Shown here piece after piece: positions 36,273-45,134 of a DNA stretch of 64,000 bases. The notes under the pieces are model-generated. The model saw only the letters and a program-made list of their open reading frames with translations, did not search any database and had not been told where the DNA came from. The position numbers and the translations under genes are program-made. The DNA lies in the NCBI RefSeq assembly GCF_000733925.1, contig NZ_JPOO01000001.1:248001-312000 (forward strand), given 5' to 3'. The DNA comes from Arenibacter algicola (GTDB lineage Bacteria > Bacteroidota > Bacteroidia > Flavobacteriales > Flavobacteriaceae). The number at the start of each line of letters is the position of its first letter. Position 1 is the first letter of the stretch.

Positions 36273-37121
36273 CTATGGAATAGAGAAACTATTATGTGAG
36301 GTATACCAAAACACCCATGAACCTCCAGATTCATAATACACATCGATGGAAACTTTAATTTCCCCGGCACAAATATTGTAGGTTCCTTGTCCATTTTGCC
36401 TGAATTCATACACATATCCATCATTATCAGTCCCTGCGGCATAGTTATCAAAACTAACTGCACCTGCAGTGCCTCCTTCAACGGTCGGTGTTAGGGCTAT
36501 ACCAATTTCGGCATTTGGAAATGCCCCATAATCAATTAGATTTCCTGTCAAAGTTAGTATATTGCCCGCCACTGTTCCTGATACTGTATGATTTCCTGCC
36601 GAGTTTATTAAATTCGGAGAATTGAAAATACTAATAGTATCACTACATTCATCATCAGTAATATTTAAGGTTGCTGACTTGTTGGATTGATTTACAACAC
36701 CTACACCTATATCGATATTGGGATTGCTGACACTTTCAATGTTGATATCCAGACTCCTTTCCTGTTCGCTATTTAACAAGTTGTCTACGATATGAATAAA
36801 TAGCGGTTCAGATTTAATCTCTCCCGCCTTAAAGGTGACGGTGGTATTTTCCACGTCATAATCTATACCGGGCTGGGCATTGTTGGGAGTGATTTTTAAA
36901 GTAACTGTAAAATCTGTCTCCAACACGCTTCCGTCATATCTCAAGTAAATAGGATATGCTTCATCGTTGTTGTCCGTGGAATAGGTTTCTGGCACCGTAA
37001 TGTCAGAAGCTATAAAGGAAACAAACTTGTATTTTTCAAAGTCATAGTGATTTACGTCCTCCTCGCATCCTAAACTGACTAGGGTTAGTATTATCAATAT
37101 CAGGGAATATTTAGTTTTCAT
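36273..37121 (-). CDS. SusCD-associated surface lipoprotein with Calx-beta-like domain
   Basis: 282 residues from the Met at 37121, which places a lipobox (VSLGC) correctly; an upstream in-frame start at 37163 would overlap susD. The region at about 30-150 has Calx-beta-like features (YLRYDGSVLETDFTVTLKI, ITPNNAQPGIDYDVENTTVTF, LNITDDEC). The C-terminal ~130 residues are beta-rich and end in a FSIP segment, with no family I can name. It occupies the third position of a SusCD operon, where surface substrate-binding lipoproteins are usual, so a substrate-capture role is likely. Confidence 0.72.
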   Translation of the reverse strand: MKTKYSLILIILTLVSLGCEEDVNHYDFEKYKFVSFIASDITVPETYSTDNNDEAYPIYLRYDGSVLETDFTVTLKITPNNAQPGIDYDVENTTVTFKAGEIKSEPLFIHIVDNLLNSEQERSLDINIESVSNPNIDIGVGVVNQSNKSATLNITDDECSDTISIFNSPNLINSAGNHTVSGTVAGNILTLTGNLIDYGAFPNAEIGIALTPTVEGGTAGAVSFDNYAAGTDNDGYVYEFRQNGQGTYNICAGEIKVSIDVYYESGGSWVFWYTSHNSFSIP

Positions 37122-37156
37122 TGGTTCGTTATTAATATTTGAATTTGAATATTTAA

Positions 37157-38929
37157 TTACCATCCCATTATTTGGGTAAGTTTCGGATTAAGTGCCACTT
37201 GATGGGCTGGGATTGGCCGGTAGTAGTATTTGGGTTCCACAAAATTTGGCTGATCCACGGAAGTAACCATATTTCCTGAGGTGCCATTGGTCAAGAATAA
37301 ACTGGCACTACTGTCTCCAAAGAAACCAGCTTTGTAATAAATTAGATCTACACCCAAGGAATTGGTTTCTTTTGGGGAAGGAATATCGTCATTACTGGCA
37401 ATAATATTGATATCCTCAACTCCATCTCCTGTCATATCATATTTTCCTAGGCCAGGGAAATATAAACCTTGCGGAACTTCTTCCAGTATTTTTCCAGCAT
37501 GCCACCGCATGAGATCGTCGAATCGGAATGCTTCAGCCGCAAATTCCACTCGTCTTTCCCTTCTAATTTCCAAAATCACCCCTTTATTTGTGCCAGATAC
37601 GTAAGGAAAATCACCTTCCATAGAAGGATCTATACTGGCATTGGCCGTATTTAAATCCAAATTGGGCAGTCCGGCTCTTTGCCTTAACAAATTGACACTT
37701 ATATCCAAATCATTTTGTTCAATATCTCCCATTTCTGCCTTTGCTTCGGCATAGATCAACAATGCTTCTGCATATCTGTATACAGCAATATCCACACCTG
37801 CACTTTCTACACTATTGTTGTATCCTTTTAGTTGGTGATATCCGGTAAAATTTTTGTTCAATTCCAATATATAGGGATTGATGCTTCCTGCCGACACCCA
37901 ACCCGGATAAACAAAAGTTTGGGTTAGCCGCGGATCTCTATTTTGAAATTCTTCAACAAATGTGAAGGTATCATACCCAATCTGTTCGTTAAACCGAGTA
38001 CCATCGGCCATTAAGTAAGAGTCCATTAATGCTTTGGAAGCGCTTTGCTCATAATTCCCGAAAACCGTTCCATTGCCACTAGTTTTCTTTTTGTCCACAT
38101 CGTATACGTTTACCAAAATGGCCTCAGAATTACCAGACAAATCTTCAGAGGAGAATAGAGCAGCGTAATCCTGATCTGGATTTCCCGTATAATAGATCCC
38201 AAAATTCCCGGAATCAATTAATTCCTTGGTGGCATTAATAGCCATTTCCAGAAACACATTTGCAGTTCCCTGTAAATTAAGTTCAGGATGATATTTTCTA
38301 TAAGTGCCTTCATATAGTGCAATACGAGCCTGTAACATAAGGGCCGACCATTTATCTATGTTCCCATAAGAAACGTTTTCACGGATATGCTGGGAGGCGT
38401 ATTGGATATCACTAATAATGCTGTCCATGACCATTGCTCTCGGATCCCTCGGTTTAAACAGGGATTCATCCTCTGGATCCAAGGTTTTGGAATACCAAGG
38501 AACATCGGAGTATCTTTTTACTTTATTAAAGTAAAATTCGGCTCTATAATATTTCCCTAACCCTTCAAAATGCATTTTAGCCTCCTCTTCTATATCGGCC
38601 TTAATATAATTTTCAAGAAAAAAGTTGATACTCCTTAATCGATCCCATGACCAACCAGCACCTAAATTCTCCGCACTGGGACTACCAATTGTTATATTCT
38701 TTATCTCAACAGCACCCGTAGTGGCCATGTCATCAGTACCCTGATCGCTTAAAAACATTCCGTATCCAGGAAGGGAATGCAGGCCATTAATATATAATTG
38801 TAGGTCCGATTCCGAATTAAAGAAATTGTCCTTTGCCAAAGACGATTCTGGATTTGTATCCAAAAAATCATCATTGCACCCTATAAGGGCTAATAGAAAC
38901 ACTAATATTATTGTGAATGTATTTTTCAT
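37157..38929 (-). CDS. SusD/RagB-family nutrient-binding outer-membrane lipoprotein
   Basis: 590 residues from ATG 38929, chosen because it gives a lipobox (LIGC) near residue 18; a start at 38953 only adds leader. SusD features are DDFLDTNPESSLAKDNFFNSE, YRAEFYFNKVKRYSDVPWY, YRYAEALLIYAEAKAEMG and VILEIRRERRVEFAAEAFRFDDLMRW. It forms the lid on the SusC barrel and binds the imported nutrient at the surface. The neighbouring enzymes are all phosphoesterases and no glycoside hydrolase is present, so the ligand may not be a plain glycan. Confidence 0.93.
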   Translation of the reverse strand: MKNTFTIILVFLLALIGCNDDFLDTNPESSLAKDNFFNSESDLQLYINGLHSLPGYGMFLSDQGTDDMATTGAVEIKNITIGSPSAENLGAGWSWDRLRSINFFLENYIKADIEEEAKMHFEGLGKYYRAEFYFNKVKRYSDVPWYSKTLDPEDESLFKPRDPRAMVMDSIISDIQYASQHIRENVSYGNIDKWSALMLQARIALYEGTYRKYHPELNLQGTANVFLEMAINATKELIDSGNFGIYYTGNPDQDYAALFSSEDLSGNSEAILVNVYDVDKKKTSGNGTVFGNYEQSASKALMDSYLMADGTRFNEQIGYDTFTFVEEFQNRDPRLTQTFVYPGWVSAGSINPYILELNKNFTGYHQLKGYNNSVESAGVDIAVYRYAEALLIYAEAKAEMGDIEQNDLDISVNLLRQRAGLPNLDLNTANASIDPSMEGDFPYVSGTNKGVILEIRRERRVEFAAEAFRFDDLMRWHAGKILEEVPQGLYFPGLGKYDMTGDGVEDINIIASNDDIPSPKETNSLGVDLIYYKAGFFGDSSASLFLTNGTSGNMVTSVDQPNFVEPKYYYRPIPAHQVALNPKLTQIMGW

Positions 38930-38953
38930 AGTATAATTGTTTTGTTCAAACAT

Positions 38954-41900
38954 TTAAAAAGTAAGGTTCATGCCTACGGATAACTTGCGATGAAAAGGAT
39001 ATGCAAAACCTCTATTGCCGGTTGCCTCTGGATCTATATGCTTTTTTATTGAGGACCATTCATATATATTTTCACCGGTTACGAAAAATCTCAATTTGGA
39101 AATGTGCATTTTATCCAGCAATCTATGCGGAAGGGCATAACCAATAGTGATGTTTTTAAACCTCAGGTATGAAGCACTTTTCAAATATTTTGTCTGAGGA
39201 ATATCAAGACCGGCCCCATAATTGGAATCTGCCAACCAACTTTGTAAAACAGGATACTCGGCATCGGTGTTGGCATCGGCCAAACCAGCATCTATATATG
39301 ATTGTGAGTGTTGGGCCATTAAGGCATCACTATCGGCAGAACCCCTGTAAAAATCTAAGAGATGGGGGTACACATTGGCATAGGGTTGTTGATAAGGACC
39401 CCAGAAAAGATAGTTGGTGGGATAGTAATCCATTTTTCCGACACCCTGCAGGAATCCGCTAATATCAAATCCTTTCCATGACATATTCAGATTAAAACCA
39501 ATTTGGTAACGAGGCCTGGAATTGCCTATCAATTTTAAGTCCTTAGGGTCATTGGCAGATTCCCCGCGTAATATTTTACCATCCCCATCTTGGTCAACGT
39601 ATTTTGGCCATCCTGGCACAATGGATAGCGCGCCCCATGGAACAATAGCCGATTCGTCCAGGGCAGCTATCTCTTCCTCGTTCTTAAAGAAGCCATCATT
39701 TTCCAAGCCCCAGATTTCACCAACTTTTGCACCTTCACGCCATTGTGAAAATAGTTGCCCATCATTATCAAATCTAGTTATGGTAGTTTCATTGTCCGAA
39801 AGGATTATAGAACTGCCAAAATCAAAAGCACTTCCTCCCAACATAAAATTATTCTTATATCCAAGGGTGAATTCCCAACCATAGGTTTGGAGGTCCGCTG
39901 CATTAGCACTGGGTGGGTCCGTACCCAATACACCAGGCAATTCTTGACTTGGTGTTAGCATGCCTATGGTATTTCTAACATAATTATCTAAAGAAAGGTT
40001 GAGGGAGTTGTCAAAGAATCCCAAATCGACCCCAAAATTGGTAGTCACCACTTTTTCCCAAGTGTATGTATTGGGGTTAATCCCCAATCCTGGAGCATAA
40101 ACTGCCTTTGGGTATTCTCCGTCTATCAAATAACCGGATTGCCCAGTGGACATAGTATTGATATGTCCATAATTACTGACATTTTGGTTACCAAGTGACC
40201 CATTTGAAATCCGAAATTTTAAATGGTTTATCACATCACTTAGCTCTTCACCAAACCCTTTACTGGCTATCCACGCCAAAGAAACTGAAGGAAAGAAACC
40301 ATATCTATCTTCTTTTGGAAATCTTGAGGAACCATCATATCTTCCATTTAGTTCCAAAATATACCTATCATTATAGATATAATTTAACCTACCAAAAACA
40401 CCGTTCAATGCCCAGTCCGAATAGGCCCAACCAACTGTTTGTTCTCCAGTAGCCAAAGCCATGTTTGGAAGATCCGATGAAATTAGATCATCCCTGTTGG
40501 CCGAGAACCACTCATACTCATTTATCTCTTTATTGTAACCAACGATGGCCGTGAAATTATGTTTGTTAAATTCTTTGGCGTATGTAGCATAAAGGTTAAA
40601 GACATTGTATTTATTCTCGCCCAAAGCCTCGTAAGCATAATCCTCATTTACCTGTTCCCTGACATCATTGGGTCCAAATCCTATTTTATACTTGGTTCCA
40701 TCCCAATGTCTGCGATCAAAATCTTTTTTAAAGGTGTGCTCGGCGGTCAAGGTTAGAGCCTTGTCCAATAAATATAAATTCAACCTATTTGTAGTCTGAA
40801 TGCCAGTTTCCGTAATGGCCGTTTTACCGCCGTCTATCATACGTGCCGCTGCAATCCCGGCCGGCGTATTAGCCCATGTACCATCTGGGTTTCTTACAAC
40901 ATCGGTAGGTCTAAGGTTGTAAACATTGGTTATCCCATAAGTAGGCAGATTCCTATTGGTAAAAGACAAAAAGGTATTGTTCTCAAAATCCAGCCACTTA
41001 TAAGGGTTTATGGAAACTTTTGACCTAAGTGCATTTCTCTCCCAAGAATCCTCAGCCAACCTATTTAAACCATTTTCAAGGGTATGGTTAGCGGAAACAT
41101 AATAACTTATAACCTCCTTTTTCTCACTACCGGGGTCTACTATTTCCTTTTTTCCACTTATCGAAATGTTGTGGTTTTGAGAAAAGGCAGCACTATTGAA
41201 GAAGTACTCGTTCCAATTGGTATCTCCCATATATTGCCATCTATCAGGATTTTGGGGATCCAATCGTACATTGGGGACCGTTGGATCATTGGATCTATCT
41301 CGCGCCCATGCATAGGTTTCATCGGAATAATTTACATAGTCCCAGGGTGTATTATTGGTTGAAGTATCCAATAACCTGGAAAAGATATATGGATCAGTTA
41401 TTGGATCGGGAGTTATTGTAGGCTTTCCCCAAATAAAAGAATTGGAATAGGTAATTTTACTTTGCCCACCCTCTTTGGTAGTAACCAGAACTACTCCAAA
41501 TGCTGCCCGAGCACCATATATTGCAGCAGAGGATGCATCCTTCAATACAGAAATGGATGCAATATCGTTAGGGTTCATACGGGTAAGATCTGCCTCGGAT
41601 GATGGAACTCCGTCTATCATAATCAGAGGGCTACCCCCATTAATCGAGGTAAAACCCCTAATATTAATACTGGCCGTGCTACCTGGTGCTCCATTAGCGA
41701 AGGAAATATTTAAATTAGCAACTGTGCCTTGAAGTCCCTGGGATACGTTGGCAATTGGCCTGTCTTCCAATTGTTTCATATCTACTACCGCCACGGAACC
41801 AGATAAGTTAATTTTCTTTTGGGTGCCATACCCTACTACCACGACCTCATTTAGCGCTTGGGAATCCGGGACCAATAGGACCTTAATGGTAGATTTCCCA

Positions 41901-42199
41901 TCAACAATAACTTCTTGTGTCTGAAACCCAATGTAGGATATAACTAACGTGGTATCCAACGATGGAATAACAATACTAAAATTACCATCAAAATCAGTAA
42001 CGACTCCAGTTGTTGTTCCCTTTACCATGACACTCGCCCCTGGCAATGGCTGACTGGTCTCAGAATCCAATACTGATCCGGAAAAAGTCTGTCCTTGAGC
42101 AAAGGACAACTGCCCCGCAAACACTACTAGAACAACACCGAGCAACATTGTGATAAGTGATCGGCTTTTGGCTAAGCACCGGTTTTTTTCTTTTTTCAT
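38954..42199 (-). CDS. SusC/RagA-family TonB-linked outer-membrane transporter
   Basis: 1081 residues. A signal peptide ends near LSFAQ, followed by a carboxypeptidase-D-regulatory-like domain (FSGSVLDSETSQPLPGASVMV to SYIGFQTQEV). A TonB-box-like EVVVVGYGTQKK precedes the plug (LNISFANGAPGSTASINIRG, DASSAAIYGARAAFGVVLVTTK) and a long barrel. The length is standard for SusC. It is the first gene of the locus and is followed directly by susD. It faces a TetR gene across 167 bases that hold a palindromic operator candidate, so TetR-type control of the whole locus is likely. Confidence 0.94.
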   Translation of the reverse strand: MKKEKNRCLAKSRSLITMLLGVVLVVFAGQLSFAQGQTFSGSVLDSETSQPLPGASVMVKGTTTGVVTDFDGNFSIVIPSLDTTLVISYIGFQTQEVIVDGKSTIKVLLVPDSQALNEVVVVGYGTQKKINLSGSVAVVDMKQLEDRPIANVSQGLQGTVANLNISFANGAPGSTASINIRGFTSINGGSPLIMIDGVPSSEADLTRMNPNDIASISVLKDASSAAIYGARAAFGVVLVTTKEGGQSKITYSNSFIWGKPTITPDPITDPYIFSRLLDTSTNNTPWDYVNYSDETYAWARDRSNDPTVPNVRLDPQNPDRWQYMGDTNWNEYFFNSAAFSQNHNISISGKKEIVDPGSEKKEVISYYVSANHTLENGLNRLAEDSWERNALRSKVSINPYKWLDFENNTFLSFTNRNLPTYGITNVYNLRPTDVVRNPDGTWANTPAGIAAARMIDGGKTAITETGIQTTNRLNLYLLDKALTLTAEHTFKKDFDRRHWDGTKYKIGFGPNDVREQVNEDYAYEALGENKYNVFNLYATYAKEFNKHNFTAIVGYNKEINEYEWFSANRDDLISSDLPNMALATGEQTVGWAYSDWALNGVFGRLNYIYNDRYILELNGRYDGSSRFPKEDRYGFFPSVSLAWIASKGFGEELSDVINHLKFRISNGSLGNQNVSNYGHINTMSTGQSGYLIDGEYPKAVYAPGLGINPNTYTWEKVVTTNFGVDLGFFDNSLNLSLDNYVRNTIGMLTPSQELPGVLGTDPPSANAADLQTYGWEFTLGYKNNFMLGGSAFDFGSSIILSDNETTITRFDNDGQLFSQWREGAKVGEIWGLENDGFFKNEEEIAALDESAIVPWGALSIVPGWPKYVDQDGDGKILRGESANDPKDLKLIGNSRPRYQIGFNLNMSWKGFDISGFLQGVGKMDYYPTNYLFWGPYQQPYANVYPHLLDFYRGSADSDALMAQHSQSYIDAGLADANTDAEYPVLQSWLADSNYGAGLDIPQTKYLKSASYLRFKNITIGYALPHRLLDKMHISKLRFFVTGENIYEWSSIKKHIDPEATGNRGFAYPFHRKLSVGMNLTF

Positions 42200-42292
42200 A
42201 AAATCAAATTAAAAAATTCTACTATTTGGTTACGGTTAAATAAATTCTGTAATCTCTTGAAACAGAATATTGAAAAACGAAAGTAATAAAAT

Positions 42293-42318
42293 AAATTGAT
42301 TGAATGACCAATCAATTT
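42293..42318. promoter_or_regulatory. Palindromic operator candidate between susC and tetR
   Basis: A perfect 10-bp inverted repeat, aaattgattg-N6-caatcaattt, size and spacing typical of TetR operators. On the minus strand a TACTTTCG, one mismatch from TAnnTTTG, lies close downstream of it. The palindrome would then overlap the -33 region of the susC promoter. Binding by the TetR protein encoded at 42367 is inference. Confidence 0.68.
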
Positions 42319-42366
42319 AAAATTTTTGTATTATTATTGTTAAGATTATATTAACTTGTACAACCG

Positions 42367-42969
42367 ATGGGAAGAAAAAGCTTAAAGACAGAACGCCAAT
42401 CAGAAATAATTGAGGCCTTTTACAGGGTGGCACAAAAAGAGGGCCTAGAGAACGTTTCATTAGCCAAAGTGGCTACCGAAATGGATGTGAATACCAGTTT
42501 GGTGTTGCACTATTTTAAATCCAAAGATGAACTTCTTTTTGGGTTGATCAATTTTATTCTTGAACGCTATAAAAAACTTTATACAACAGAATATAATAAG
42601 GAAAGAAGTGGCTCCCGATTAGTGAGTATAATAAATAATTTATTCTCCAGAGAATGGAACGAACTTGTAGACGACGGTGTTTTTTACAGCTGTTTTGCCC
42701 TAATTTTTAGGGATGAAAAAATACAATTAGCCTATAAGGAATTACACGATTATTTAAGACTATTGCTCACAGAGGTTATTGAAGAGGCCAAAAGCAATGG
42801 TGAGGTAAATATTCAATGCTCCAAGGAAACGGCAGATTTAATCTTTGTTATGGTAGAAGGGGCGTATTATTATCTTTCCCTTTTTGAACCTAACGAGGAA
42901 TATTATGAAAAGTTGAAAAAGTATAAGGAGGCCGCCATTGAAATACTTCAATTTACCAACCATACCTAA
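42367..42969 (+). CDS. TetR-family transcriptional regulator
   Basis: 200 residues. The N-terminal helix-turn-helix (about 12-58) contains RQSEIIEAFYRVAQKEGLENVSLAKVATEMDVNTSLVLHYFKSKDELL, split here as read in frame. The C-terminal ligand domain is helical. The overall pattern is close to BetI-like TetR repressors. It is divergent from susC with a strong palindrome between them, so it probably represses itself and the SusCD-phosphoesterase locus. The inducer may be a breakdown product. TetR control of a Bacteroidota SusCD locus is less usual than hybrid two-component, SusR or anti-sigma control. Confidence 0.88.
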   Translation: MGRKSLKTERQSEIIEAFYRVAQKEGLENVSLAKVATEMDVNTSLVLHYFKSKDELLFGLINFILERYKKLYTTEYNKERSGSRLVSIINNLFSREWNELVDDGVFYSCFALIFRDEKIQLAYKELHDYLRLLLTEVIEEAKSNGEVNIQCSKETADLIFVMVEGAYYYLSLFEPNEEYYEKLKKYKEAAIEILQFTNHT

Positions 42970-43223
42970 TCCCCTTTTGAACCGCCTTTTCTTTTTTGGA
43001 TTTTGATCAGAGCATACACCCCAATAAACATCCAGACAAGGTTTGTAAAAAGATTTGGCCTATCCTGCGTGTCATAAGCACAAACAACTAGGCACAAACC
43101 ACCGGCAACATTCATCAATTGATAAAGTATACTTCTAGCGTGCAGTCGGTTAATGCTCAACAAAAAATAGGAAATTATGAATAAAGCGGAACCTGTCCAC
43201 CCGATGATTTCGAATATGCTCAC
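42966..43223 (-). CDS. Small membrane protein of CBU_0592-like type
   Basis: 85 residues with three hydrophobic segments (IIGWTGSALFIISYFLLSI, YQLMNVAGGLCLVVCAY and LVWMFIGVYALIKI). The GWTGSALFIISYFLLS start and LMNVAGGL segment match a family of small bacterial membrane proteins of unknown function. Its stop overlaps the tetR stop by 4 bases on the opposite strand. No role in the locus can be assigned. Confidence 0.72.
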   Translation of the reverse strand: MSIFEIIGWTGSALFIISYFLLSINRLHARSILYQLMNVAGGLCLVVCAYDTQDRPNLFTNLVWMFIGVYALIKIQKRKGGSKGD

Positions 43224-43639
43224 TGGTAATTGCTATTTTTAGAATTGACAAGATACTTCGAATTTTATAAATTGTATTTTTTAAAATTGCCTATTACGAA
43301 AAGACAAACAATTAACCTTACCAATCCTAAATTCACCTAATTGGTGAGCATAAAAAAGCAACTCTCTTAAAACTCCTATTCACAAGGCTTTCTAACGGTA
43401 GGTTCTGGACTCCCCGGGACAATATTAAAAAAGGCAAAGTTTTAAGGGAATTGAAACATGTTTTCATTCGTCAAAAATCCAACAAGGGCAGGTGATATTG
43501 GTAGGGAACTTAACACTCACCAGTCTATTTTGCCTTTTCTGGATTTAATTTACAAGCGCATTAAATATTACTAATGTTTTAAAGATAAAGATTTTGAGGC
43601 CGCCTTTCCTTCGAACTTAAATTTGTAATGGGATTATTC
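43224..43639. other. Intergenic region left of the integrase gene
   Basis: About 415 bases without a supported gene. I found no clear terminator for the integrase transcript and no excisionase-like small ORF. This is where an excisionase or recombination directionality factor might be expected, and it is not recognisable. Confidence 0.45.
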
Positions 43640-44899
43640 TCAAAAGTGTACTTTTTTTCTGGTCTTCTTTAGTTCAGAGGAATTATTTTTGTCTTCCAAC
43701 AGTAATTGAAGTTTGTTCATATCCTCGGCAAGTTTAGTGTCCAGTATTTTGGCGTAATGCTGGGTTGTCTTTAAAGATTTGTGTCCCAGCATTTTGCTCA
43801 CGGATTCAATGGGAACGCCATTGGATAAAGTTATAGTAGTGGCAAAGGTATGTCTTGCAACATGAAAGGTTAAGTTTTTGGTTATTCCGCATAGGTCTGC
43901 TATTTCTTTTAGATAGCCATTTGTTTTTTGATTGCTATAAACTGGTAATAATTGATCATTGTCACAATGTAAAGAGGAATACTTAGCGATGATTCTTTCT
44001 GAAATCGGTAAAAGGGGAATGCTACTTAATGATTTGGTCTTGGTCCGCTTTACTTTTATCCATCGTTTCCCGTCTATTCCAATTACGATATCGTTTGCAC
44101 GGAGCTTGGCAACATCAATATAGGCCAAACCAGTGTAGCAGCTAAAAATGAAAACATCCCTGACCTGTTCCAATCTGGAAATGGAGAATTGTCTTTCCAT
44201 AAGGGTATTAATTTCTTCTTTGTTTAAGAATTCCTTATCAATTGACTTGGGGCGAAGCTTAAAATTGTAAAAGGGGTCTTTGTCGATCCATCCATTGGCG
44301 TAGGCCTGACGTATTATTTTCTTTAAATAGGCTATATATTTTAAGGCAGAATTGTGTGAAAGTTCAAGATTGGCCTTTAGATAGTAAATGAAGCTATTGA
44401 TGAACTTAACATCTATCTTATTTAGAGGGAGGTCCTCGGAATTATAGTTTGAAATTATAAATTTTTGGAGGTGTTTCTTGGTGGTCTTATAGCGTTGAAG
44501 CGTCCTAAAGGAGAATTCCCTTCCCACCAGTTTTTCCATTCTTAGGTTATGTTCTTCAAACATTTCCATGATTAGCTTTTTATTGGTATTTGCCCCTATA
44601 AATTCATCCCTTATTCCTTTTGCCGATATATAATTATTGCCATCGTTCAAAAACTTTTGATAAATCTCATATATGCGATTTTTAATGATATCCAGTTGAC
44701 GGTTGGTCTGTTTGGCTTCCGGGGTATAGCCAATAACCTTGTTCGCCTTGGCATCCCATTTGGAAATAGCAACTTTTCTCATGGTACTAACTTCAGCTCT
44801 TTTACCATTATAAGTAATTCGAAGATAGATGATGGCCTGGGAAGGATCACTCACCCCCTTTTTTCGAATATAAAACAGAATTGACATTAAATCTTGCAT
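43640..44899 (-). CDS. Bacteroidota-type tyrosine recombinase (site-specific integrase)
   Basis: 419 residues. The N-terminal arm-binding region (about 5-90: MSILFYIRKKGVSDPSQAII) is followed by a SAM-like core-binding domain (about 105-205) and a catalytic domain (about 220-400). Catalytic residues are His346 and Arg349 in TFHVARHTF, His373 in MLGHKSLKTT and the nucleophile Tyr382 in HYAKI. The usual first Arg of TGLR is Ala259 (CYTGLAYIDV); in IntDOT of Bacteroides this Arg is also absent. It lies 239 bases from tRNA-Leu and is transcribed away from it, the usual place for a tRNA-targeting integrase. Confidence 0.93.
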   Translation of the reverse strand: MQDLMSILFYIRKKGVSDPSQAIIYLRITYNGKRAEVSTMRKVAISKWDAKANKVIGYTPEAKQTNRQLDIIKNRIYEIYQKFLNDGNNYISAKGIRDEFIGANTNKKLIMEMFEEHNLRMEKLVGREFSFRTLQRYKTTKKHLQKFIISNYNSEDLPLNKIDVKFINSFIYYLKANLELSHNSALKYIAYLKKIIRQAYANGWIDKDPFYNFKLRPKSIDKEFLNKEEINTLMERQFSISRLEQVRDVFIFSCYTGLAYIDVAKLRANDIVIGIDGKRWIKVKRTKTKSLSSIPLLPISERIIAKYSSLHCDNDQLLPVYSNQKTNGYLKEIADLCGITKNLTFHVARHTFATTITLSNGVPIESVSKMLGHKSLKTTQHYAKILDTKLAEDMNKLQLLLEDKNNSSELKKTRKKVHF

Positions 44900-44986
44900 A
44901 ATTTTGAAATTTTTACTGCCTAAATATAGGGAAATAAAAATAAAAATATGCGTTGTAATACGCTGTTTATAAGGTGTTTATGATTG

Positions 44987-45027
44987 ATTCGGTGGCACTA
45001 AATTCTGGAGTGTTAGTGCCACCGAAT
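44987..45027. repeat. Perfect 15-bp inverted repeat between integrase and tRNA-Leu
   Basis: Arms attcggtggcactaa (44987-45001) and ttagtgccaccgaat (45013-45027) match perfectly around an 11-base loop. It lies between the integrase start and the attachment repeat. No T-tract follows. It could be an arm-type integrase site, an operator on the int promoter, or an RNA hairpin in the int leader. Confidence 0.75.
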
Positions 45028-45080
45028 GGGACACTTTTTGGATGGTATAATATAGCATCAAATGTGATTAAATAAAATGA

Positions 45081-45114
45081 AAAACCCTGTAAATATTGAT
45101 ATTTACAGGGTTTT
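45081..45114 (-). terminator. tRNA-Leu terminator on the island side
   Basis: Perfect 16-bp arms aaaaccctgtaaatat and atatttacagggtttt with 2 bases between them. On the minus strand it lies 24 bases after the tRNA 3' end. It resembles, but is not identical to, the hairpin at 20553-20586, as expected if the island brought its own terminator. Confidence 0.88.
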
Positions 45115-45134
45115 GATTGAATTTGACATTCAAA

